From: an uncultured Oribacterium sp.
Lineage (GTDB): Bacteria > Bacillota > Clostridia > Lachnospirales > Lachnospiraceae
Assembly (NCBI GenBank): GCA_934270345.1
Contig: CAKQPT010000045.1
Location: forward strand, 1-13,668
Direction: 5' to 3'
Length of the DNA: 13,668 nt
The notes beneath the pieces are model-generated. The model ran no database searches. It was given only the letters and a program-made list of their open reading frames with translations, and was not told the origin of the DNA. Below are positions 6,176 to 11,440 of the stretch, in pieces. Within the stretch, counting starts at the first letter, position 1. The number at the start of each line of letters is the position of its first letter. Position numbers and translations under genes: made by a program.

Positions 6176-6628
6176 TTATTTCTCAGTGAAGATGTGGAGG
6201 TAGATCCAGCGCACGAACGGACCGCAGTAGAACATCTGGTAGAAGATGGCCATCGGGAAGTTCATGCCCCAGGTCTGGACGAAGGTGCCGAAGGTCTTGT
6301 CTTCCTTGAAGAGGATGGTGGCGATGAGGCTCATGATTGGGCACATCATGGCGCAGATGCAGAGGGAGATGGCGTAGGTGATGAAGGCCGGGCGGTCATC
6401 CGGGCGCATGATCTGGAAGGCCAGGGCGTGGGCGACGCGGCCGACCACGAAGAGCTCGAGGACGAAGGCAATCGGGACCATGATCGGTACCTCATGGAAA
6501 GCGGCGAGAAAGCACATCGTGGACACGCCGCCGGTATTGAGGGCGATGTTGTACACGATCATCCCATAGACCATGACGAAGGCCATGATGGCAGTGAATA
6601 CGACATTCTGAAACTTGGTTTTCGGCAT
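6176..6628 (-). CDS. Double DUF2798 four-helix membrane protein
   Basis: The 150-residue protein starts at the ATG at 6628, behind GGAGG (6636-6640, minus strand) 7 nt away. A longer in-frame reading to 6877 has no ribosome site and translates intergenic sequence. It contains two related halves with two membrane helices each. The first (about 5-75) has FQNVVFTAIMAFVMVYGMIVYN, the second (about 80-148) has ISLCICAMMCPIMSLIATILF. This layout fits DUF2798 (PF11391), small membrane proteins of unknown function that are common in Firmicutes. Conserved-looking polar residues include AFHEVPIM and the N and C ends of each half. It diverges from the alcohol dehydrogenase gene and has its own terminator, so it is probably transcribed alone. 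The biochemical role is unknown; a small transporter or stress-response membrane protein is possible. Confidence 0.85.
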   Translation of the reverse strand: MPKTKFQNVVFTAIMAFVMVYGMIVYNIALNTGGVSTMCFLAAFHEVPIMVPIAFVLELFVVGRVAHALAFQIMRPDDRPAFITYAISLCICAMMCPIMSLIATILFKEDKTFGTFVQTWGMNFPMAIFYQMFYCGPFVRWIYLHIFTEK

Positions 6629-6915
6629 AAAAAATCCTCCTGTGATGAAGCCAGTGTTGTTCGTTATCATCCGGGAGGAGTGTGCGTTGCCAATGTAAAC
6701 CTGTGAAATTATCTGTCGCGTCACTTTAGCATATATCTGCGCGGCGTGTAAGTACTTTTTGAGGAACATAAGTGGAAAACATGACGTTTTGGGACGGTCT
6801 GGTTTTGCCTGCGGTAGTAGGTTTTTCACTCCGAAAATGTTACTATATAAGAAGTTGACGTTGGTCTGCCAGGGCATCCACAGGCAGTCATGTTCTAAGA
6901 GAAGAGGTAACAGCT
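6629..6915. other. Divergent intergenic region
   Basis: These 287 bp lie between the divergent DUF2798 and alcohol dehydrogenase genes and contain no convincing gene. The only promoter-like element for the dehydrogenase side is TATATA at 6844-6849, which has a poor -35. A TTGACG at 6855-6860 has no -10 at the right distance. AGAAGAGG at 6900-6907 is the dehydrogenase ribosome site. No Rex-type palindrome (TTGTTAA...TTAACAA) was seen. Confidence 0.5.
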
Positions 6916-8079
6916 ATGCGAAATTTTGATTATGTAACGCCGACGAGGCTGATTTTCGGTGAGGGTGTGATTTCGGAGCTTCCGGCGGTGATGAAGCCGT
7001 TTGGTAAGCGGGTGCTGCTCACCTATGGTGGAGGCAGCATCAAGCGGATGGGGCTCTATGATAAGGTGAAGGAGCTGCTCGCGGATTTCGAGATCTATGA
7101 GCTTTCGGATATTCAGCCGAACCCGAAGTATGATCCGAGCGTGCTGGATGGCGTGAAGATCTGTAAGGAGCAGAAGATTGACGTGATCCTCGCGGTCGGT
7201 GGCGGCAGCGTTCTCGACTGCTCGAAGGCGATCGCCGCGGGCGCAAAGTACGATGGCGAGCCGTGGGATCTGATCAGCGGTAATGTGCTCGCGCAGGACG
7301 CACTGCCGATGGTGGATATCCTGACGCTGGCGGCAACCGGAAGTGAGTACGATTGTGGGGGCGTGATCTCGAGAACCGAGACCAACGACAAGATCGGCTA
7401 CATGGATCCGCATCTTTTCCCGCAGGCATCCATCCTCGATCCGACCTATACCTTCACGGTACCGAAGAAGCAGACCGCAGCCGGCTGTGCGGACGCGATC
7501 AACCACATCATGGAGCAGTATTTCTGCGAGGAGTCCTCGATCCTTAACGACGGCATGATGGAGGCGGCGTTTAAGAGCCTCATGGTGAACGGACGCAAGT
7601 GCATCGAGAATCCGGAGGATTACACCGCCCGCGCCGAGATGATGCTGGACTGCACACTCGCCTGCAACGGCATTTTCTCCCTCGGCAACAGCCGTTCCCT
7701 GTGGCCGTGCCATGGCCTCGAGCATGCCCTGTCCGCGTACTATGACATCACGCATGGCGAGGGCCTCGCAATCATCACGCCGAGATGGATGAAGCACATC
7801 CTGAACGATCACACCGTCGACCGCATCGCGAAGTACGGCGTCAATGTCTTCGGCCTCGACGCAGCACAGGACCGCTACGATATCGCCAACCAGGCGATCC
7901 AGGCGACCTATGATTTCTTCGCCTCCCTCGGCATCCCGATGCACCTCCGCGAGGTCGGCATCGACGACAGCCGCATCGACGAGATGGCGCATCACGTCGC
8001 CGAGCTCGAGGGCCTCGACGAAGCTTGGGCTCCGCTTCAGGAAGCCGACATCGCCGCGATCTTCCGCGCTTCCCTGTAA
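6916..8079 (+). CDS. Iron-type alcohol dehydrogenase, YqhD/butanol dehydrogenase subgroup
   Basis: The 387-residue protein is full length for group III metal-dependent alcohol dehydrogenases (PF00465), which use NAD(P)H to interconvert aldehydes or ketones and alcohols. The N-terminal Rossmann-like domain has TYGGGSIKRMG (36-46) and the nucleotide-binding GGGSVLDCSKAIA (95-107). LTLAATGSEYDCGGVIS (137-151) follows. The C-terminal helical metal domain has the four expected ligands: Asp193 and His197 in CADAINHIMEQ, His266 in WPCHGLEHALS and His280 in YDITHGEG. Their spacing agrees with E. coli YqhD, which favours a YqhD/BDH-like NADPH-dependent enzyme over AdhE types. AGAAGAGG lies 8 nt before the ATG. 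It is likely cytosolic and used in fermentative reduction or aldehyde detoxification. It stands alone, diverging from the DUF2798 gene and converging on coaX. Exact substrate cannot be read from sequence. Confidence 0.93.
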   Translation: MRNFDYVTPTRLIFGEGVISELPAVMKPFGKRVLLTYGGGSIKRMGLYDKVKELLADFEIYELSDIQPNPKYDPSVLDGVKICKEQKIDVILAVGGGSVLDCSKAIAAGAKYDGEPWDLISGNVLAQDALPMVDILTLAATGSEYDCGGVISRTETNDKIGYMDPHLFPQASILDPTYTFTVPKKQTAAGCADAINHIMEQYFCEESSILNDGMMEAAFKSLMVNGRKCIENPEDYTARAEMMLDCTLACNGIFSLGNSRSLWPCHGLEHALSAYYDITHGEGLAIITPRWMKHILNDHTVDRIAKYGVNVFGLDAAQDRYDIANQAIQATYDFFASLGIPMHLREVGIDDSRIDEMAHHVAELEGLDEAWAPLQEADIAAIFRASL

Positions 8080-8086
8080 AGTTTAG

Positions 8087-8121
8087 AAAAATTTAATGGG
8101 GTCAGACCCCATTAAATTTTT
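8087..8121. repeat. Perfect 35-bp REP-like palindrome, possible bidirectional terminator
   Basis: AAAAATTTAATGGGGTC (8087-8103) and GACCCCATTAAATTTTT (8105-8121) are perfect inverted arms around one A. It is the most complete copy of the family at 63-125 and 1197-1226. With an A-run on one side and a T-run on the other, the transcript on either strand could form a terminator hairpin. It begins 7 bp after the dehydrogenase stop codon, suggesting a palindrome that has been put to use as a terminator. Confidence 0.75.
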
Positions 8122-8130
8122 ATTAAGATC

Positions 8131-8180
8131 AAAAACGGACCTTGAAGAAGCTATGTATGCTTCTCAAGGTCCGTTTTATT
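8131..8180. terminator. Strong terminator between convergent genes
   Basis: AAAACGGACCTTGA then AGAAGC (8132-8151) pairs with GCTTCTCAAGGTCCGTTTT (8159-8177), about 19 bp with one bulged base, followed by TTTTATTTT. The A-run on the other side makes it usable for coaX on the minus strand as well. A further small hairpin, CGAAGT/ACTTCG, lies at 8190-8206. Confidence 0.85.
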
Positions 8181-8238
8181 TTCCGGCTTCGAAGTGCTGT
8201 ACTTCGGGCATTCGCTCTCAGCACATCCAGACGTCGGA

Positions 8239-9006
8239 TTACGCCTTGTTTTTCTCGTAGATGACGAGGAGGCCCTTCAGGAGCAGGTCCTCGTCGAGGA
8301 TGATGTCCTTCTTGCAGTGGGAGACGATTTTCTTTGCGAGGCCGCCGGTGGCGATGACCGTAGCTTTCTCGCCGAGCTCTTCTTCGACGCGGTCGATGAT
8401 GCCGTCGAGGGCGGCAGCGCTGCTGTAGAGGACACCGCTCTTCATGCACTCGACGGTGTTCTTGCCGATGATGTGCTTCGGCGCGTCGATGCTGATGCCG
8501 CTGAGCTGGGATGCGCGGGCAGTGAGGGCGTCGAGAGAAACGCGGACACCCGGCAGGATCATACCGCCGATGTACTGTTTCTGACTGTTGACGACGGAAA
8601 CCGTGGTCGCGGTACCCATGTCGATGACGATGAACGGCACCGGATACTCATGGAGGCCGGCGACGGCGTCAGCGACGAGATCGGCACCGAGCTGGCCCGG
8701 GTGATCCATGAGGATATTGAGGCCGGTCTTCACGCCCGGTCCCAGCACCATGACTTCCTTCTTCAGGATCTTTTCTGCCGCGAGCTTCGCGGTGTTCGTG
8801 ATCTGCGGTACGACCGAGGAGATGATACAACCCTCGATGTCACTGCCCTTGATGTGGTAGATGTCGAGGACCGTCTTCAGGTCGACGGCGTACTCGAGCT
8901 CGGTTTTCGTCCGAACCGTCGAGAGACGCTCGATGAAGTAGGTCTTCTGATCATCGATACAGCCAACCACAATATTCGTATTTCCGATATCAATCGCTAA
9001 AATCAT
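8239..9006 (-). CDS. coaX: Type III pantothenate kinase
   Basis: The 255-residue enzyme phosphorylates pantothenate to 4'-phosphopantothenate, the first committed step of coenzyme A synthesis, in the cytosol. Type III kinases belong to the ASKHA fold, use monovalent cations and are not inhibited by CoA. Diagnostic motifs are the phosphate-binding MILAIDIGNTN at the N-terminus and HPGQLGADLVADAVAG (102-117), which holds the catalytic Asp109. IVIDMGTATTVSVV (126-139), GGMILPGV (147-154) and the C-terminal ATGGLAKKI (219-227) follow. Length is normal. The ribosome site before the start at 9006 is weak (AGAGAG), unlike the strong ones of its neighbours. The gene follows the ECF S-component and coaBC on the same strand, 147 bp downstream of the former. 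A long hairpin in the gap may affect read-through. Confidence 0.96.
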   Translation of the reverse strand: MILAIDIGNTNIVVGCIDDQKTYFIERLSTVRTKTELEYAVDLKTVLDIYHIKGSDIEGCIISSVVPQITNTAKLAAEKILKKEVMVLGPGVKTGLNILMDHPGQLGADLVADAVAGLHEYPVPFIVIDMGTATTVSVVNSQKQYIGGMILPGVRVSLDALTARASQLSGISIDAPKHIIGKNTVECMKSGVLYSSAAALDGIIDRVEEELGEKATVIATGGLAKKIVSHCKKDIILDEDLLLKGLLVIYEKNKA

Positions 9007-9046
9007 AATTTACTCTCTTATGTAGAATTCAAGAAGAAATCCAGAA

Positions 9047-9125
9047 GGGCCGGCAAATGATGCCATACGGAGAAACCGTGCGAAATCAAGCCGGTCTCGG
9101 AGTACTGTGCATCATTTGCCGGCCC
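9047..9125. repeat. 79-nt hairpin element between panT-like gene and coaX
   Basis: GGGCCGGCAAATGATGC (9047-9063) and GCATCATTTGCCGGCCC (9109-9125) are perfect 17-bp inverted arms around a 45-nt loop with a small inner ACGG/CCGT pair. On the coding (minus) strand it is not followed by a clean T-run, so it is not a typical terminator. It may be an mRNA processing or stabilising structure that lowers or separates coaX expression, or a palindromic insertion. A 13-bp palindrome TTCCCTTAGGGAA (9130-9142) sits beside it. Confidence 0.6.
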
Positions 9126-9153
9126 CGTGTTCCCTTAGGGAAAAGTTACATTT

Positions 9154-9786
9154 TTACGCTGCTTCTGTGCTGATCTGTGCGGCGGTGATGAGGTGCGCTC
9201 TGGAGAGAGCCGCGCCGACCGCGCCGGTGATGATGGTGGAAGATACCATCTCGCAGACTGCGTTGATGCCGACCATGAGGCAGCAGCCGATGATGACGTT
9301 GTGACCGCCCATCAGGTTCTGAACATACTCCGTGTTTCCGAACAGTCCGACGAGTGCAGACATGAAGAAGAGGGTGTTCAGGAAGGCTGAGAAGAAGCCG
9401 GTAACAGCGCATGCCACGTAGGTGTTGCTGACCTTACGCACGCCGCGGAAGATGTAGCCGAGGCAGATGCCGTCGAGAAGACGCGGGATGAAGCGCTGCA
9501 CGAAGGCTAGAACTGGGTTAATGCTGAAGAGCATGACGCCCATCGCACTGGTTCCGCCGACACCGATGCACTGCAGGAAGCTGGTGAGGCCGAATGCGCC
9601 ACCGGCCACCGCACCGCCGACTGGTCCGAGTACGATCGCACTGATCGCCACCGGGATCACGTTAAACGAAATCGCGAGTGGGCCAATGTTTAAGTACCCG
9701 AGCGGTGTGTAGGACATCACCAGTAAGATGGCGATCATCAGGCCGAGTAAGGTGAGCTGTGCAGTGGTGAACTTGTTGTTTTTCAT
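9154..9786 (-). CDS. panT: ECF transporter S-component, probably pantothenate-specific
   Basis: The 210-residue membrane protein fits the S-component families of energy-coupling factor vitamin transporters (PF12822-like). It is small and fully hydrophobic, with about six helices. The first helix (LTLLGLMIAILLVMSYTPLG) is followed by a PLAISFNVIPVAISAIVLGPVGGAVAGGAFGLTS block and IPRLLDGICLGYIF (100-113). The S-component binds the vitamin and docks on a shared EcfA-EcfA'-EcfT module, which is not in this window and is usually encoded elsewhere. AAGGAGG (9795-9801, minus strand), 8 nt before the ATG at 9786, fixes the start. The frame is open 35 codons further, but that part lies in the untranslated leader. 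Substrate is inferred only from position between coaBC and coaX, all on one strand, so panT is likely but not proven. Confidence 0.82.
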   Translation of the reverse strand: MKNNKFTTAQLTLLGLMIAILLVMSYTPLGYLNIGPLAISFNVIPVAISAIVLGPVGGAVAGGAFGLTSFLQCIGVGGTSAMGVMLFSINPVLAFVQRFIPRLLDGICLGYIFRGVRKVSNTYVACAVTGFFSAFLNTLFFMSALVGLFGNTEYVQNLMGGHNVIIGCCLMVGINAVCEMVSSTIITGAVGAALSRAHLITAAQISTEAA

Positions 9787-10005
9787 TTTTGTTTCCTCCT
9801 TGTTACCGTTCCGTTTCAGATACGAGGAAAGTCGATCGTTCACGGATACAATACGGTGATGGAAAGCGGAGCGTTTTCTGGTCCGCTTCACATAGTTGTG
9901 CCGGAAATCCGGCGATGTACATTGCCTTCAGTTACATGAAAGAGAGAGCCTCGATGAGGTACCGGCACGGTGATGATGTGTCCGGTCGTCAGCATTGCCC
10001 GCAGC
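9787..10005 (-). promoter_or_regulatory. Leader between coaBC and the S-component gene with competing hairpins
   Basis: On the minus-strand transcript GTGCCGG (9968-9962) can pair with CCGGCAC (9904-9898). The latter's CCGGC can instead pair with GCCGG (9913-9909) in a tight GCCGG-ATTT-CCGGC hairpin, so the two structures exclude each other. Another small stem, CAGCTTA/TAAGCTG (10002-10020), covers the coaBC stop codon. No T-run terminator and no clear promoter were found, so coaBC read-through is plausible. No named riboswitch is recognised. Confidence 0.35.
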
Positions 10006-11199
10006 TTAGTGTGTAAGCTGAAGAATTTTATCCAGGATCGCCATGGCTGCATCCTCCTTGCTCATGAGCGGGAGTGATACGTCCGAATCCTGTGTAATCA
10101 GAGTCAGGACATTGGTGTCGCCCTGGAAGCCGGCGCCGGTCACCTTCAGGTTGTTGGCGGCGATCATGTCCAGGTGCTTCTTCTCAAGCTTGGCTCTGGA
10201 ATTACTGATCATATTTTCTGTTTCCATCGAGAAACCGCAGAGGAACTGTCCCGGGCGCTTATGCTCGCCGAGGTACTTCAGGATATCGTCGGTTCGCTCG
10301 AGCGGGATGGAAAGCTGATCGTCCTTTTTCTTAAGTTTGTTATCGGCGACGGTCGTCGGGCGGTAATCCGCGACGGCAGCGGCCTTGATGATGATGTCCT
10401 GCTGGTCGCTCACGGAGGTCACAGCTTCAAACATATCGCGTGCGGTCGTGATCGGAACGAAACGGACGAAGTGGGGCGGCTCGATCGCGGTCGGTCCACT
10501 GACGAGTGTGACCTCCGCTCCTCGAAGCATAGCCATCTTCGCGATGGCATAGCCCATCTTGCCGGAGGAGTGGTTCGTGAGATAGCGCACCGGGTCCAGG
10601 GCTTCCTGGGTCGGGCCGGCGGTCACGAGCAGCTTCTTTCCGGCGAGGTCCTTCGCACAGGCGACTTCCCGGAGGATGTACTCGAGAAGTTCGGCCGGCT
10701 CCGGCATCTTTCCGGCACCGGTGTCGCCACAGGCGAGGTAGCCGCTGGCCGGGGTGATCACTTCATAGCCGAAGGACTGCAGCTTCTGGAGATTATCCTG
10801 CACGATCGGATTCTCGTACATGGCGGTGTTCATCGCCGGCGAGATGATCTTGTGGCAGCGACAGGCCATGATCGTGGTGGTGAGCATATCATCCGCGAGG
10901 CCATTTGCGATCTTGCCGATGATATTGGCACTCGCCGGGGCGATCATCACGACGTCTGCCTTCTTCGCGATGGAGACGTGCTCGACCTGAAACTGGAAAT
11001 TCCGGTCGAAGGTGTCGACCAGGCACTTGTTTCCGGTCAGAGTCTCGAAGGTGATCGGGTTGATGAAGTTCGTGGCGTTCTGCGTCATCAGCACATGCAC
11101 GTCGGCATGAAGCTTGTGAAGCGCGCTCGCGAGATAGGCGATTTTATAGGCGGCGATACTTCCCGTTACGCCGAGAAGCACGGTCTTTCCCTGCAGCAT
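10006..11199 (-). CDS. coaBC: Bifunctional phosphopantothenoylcysteine synthetase/decarboxylase
   Basis: The 397-residue enzyme joins cysteine to 4'-phosphopantothenate with CTP (CoaB), then decarboxylates the product to 4'-phosphopantetheine using FMN (CoaC). The N-terminal CoaC flavoprotein domain (about 1-180) shows GVTGSIAAYK (10-19), catalytic His74 in VEHVSIAKKAD and PASANIIGKIANGLADD (88-104). PAMNTAMYENP (121-131) and the redox Cys157 in LACGDTGAGKMPEP follow. The CoaB domain (about 188-397) shows TAGPTQEALDPVRYLTNHSSGKMG (193-216), with Asn210. KAAAVADYRP (272-281) and the lysine cluster near 288-292 in NKLKKKD follow. Length is normal for the fused bacterial form. AGGAGG (minus strand, 11206-11211) supports the start. 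It is the first gene of the CoA cluster, with an extended -10 promoter upstream. Confidence 0.97.
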   Translation of the reverse strand: MLQGKTVLLGVTGSIAAYKIAYLASALHKLHADVHVLMTQNATNFINPITFETLTGNKCLVDTFDRNFQFQVEHVSIAKKADVVMIAPASANIIGKIANGLADDMLTTTIMACRCHKIISPAMNTAMYENPIVQDNLQKLQSFGYEVITPASGYLACGDTGAGKMPEPAELLEYILREVACAKDLAGKKLLVTAGPTQEALDPVRYLTNHSSGKMGYAIAKMAMLRGAEVTLVSGPTAIEPPHFVRFVPITTARDMFEAVTSVSDQQDIIIKAAAVADYRPTTVADNKLKKKDDQLSIPLERTDDILKYLGEHKRPGQFLCGFSMETENMISNSRAKLEKKHLDMIAANNLKVTGAGFQGDTNVLTLITQDSDVSLPLMSKEDAAMAILDKILQLTH

Positions 11200-11242
11200 G
11201 ATGTTCCTCCTGTCCGGTGGTGATGGACTGTTTTGCGGTTTG

Positions 11243-11251
11243 ATTATAACA
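11243..11251 (-). promoter_or_regulatory. Extended -10 promoter of the coaBC cluster
   Basis: The minus strand reads TGTTATAAT, a perfect TATAAT with the TGn extension that can replace a good -35. No strong -35 hexamer is seen at 16-18 bp. The coaBC start codon is about 45 nt downstream, which fits a short leader. Confidence 0.6.
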
Positions 11252-11313
11252 TAGATTTTACAGAGTCACTGATTTTTTTCGGGTACGTAGAAGCGTGTTT
11301 GAAAGCTGAATGA

Positions 11314-11379
11314 ATTATACCTTGTTATACTCACGCGACGCCACTTTTAATTGAAAAGAGGGTATAACAAGGGTATAAT
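11314..11379. repeat. Inverted repeat enclosing the ATPase promoter, operator candidate
   Basis: ATTATACCTTGTTATAC (11314-11330) and GTATAACAAGGGTATAAT (11362-11379) are inverted copies differing by one extra base. The loop of 31 bp holds a small CTTTT-AATTG-AAAAG palindrome. The right arm covers most of the spacer and all of the -10 hexamer of the ATPase promoter, so a protein bound to the arms could block transcription. The arms could alternatively be the ends of a small mobile palindrome. Confidence 0.65.
11351..11379 (+). promoter_or_regulatory. Strong promoter of the ATPase gene
   Basis: The -35 TTGAAA (11351-11356) and a perfect -10 TATAAT (11374-11379) are separated by 17 bp. Transcription would begin near 11386, about 55 nt before the start codon at 11441. 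Its -10 lies in an inverted repeat arm, which suggests tight control. Confidence 0.75.
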
Positions 11380-11440
11380 ATGGATATAGGCAAAATGTGC
11401 TATGTATTTAACAGGCGTTCGTATACGAAGGAGGGGCGTG

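Noticed and set aside
6110..6706. 198-codon plus-strand frame opposite the DUF2798 gene
   Set aside because: Extremely acidic and His-rich, with no ribosome site; the minus-strand gene has clear membrane segments, ribosome site and terminator.
6895..7995. 366-codon minus-strand frame opposite the alcohol dehydrogenase
   Set aside because: Antisense shadow caused by codon bias; the plus-strand protein has all family motifs.
8194..9000. 268-codon plus-strand frame opposite coaX
   Set aside because: Mirror of coaX with repetitive Asp/Val/Glu composition and no start signals.
9787..9891. 35-codon N-terminal extension of the S-component
   Set aside because: It is basic and unlike S-component N-termini, while AAGGAGG sits correctly before the ATG at 9786.
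9787..10005. Known pan-type RNA motif or other named riboswitch in the panT leader
   Set aside because: I could not match the sequence to the conserved features of any named motif; only generic alternative pairing is supported.
10174..11223. 349-codon plus-strand frame opposite coaBC
   Set aside because: Shadow frame; coaBC is unambiguous on the minus strand.
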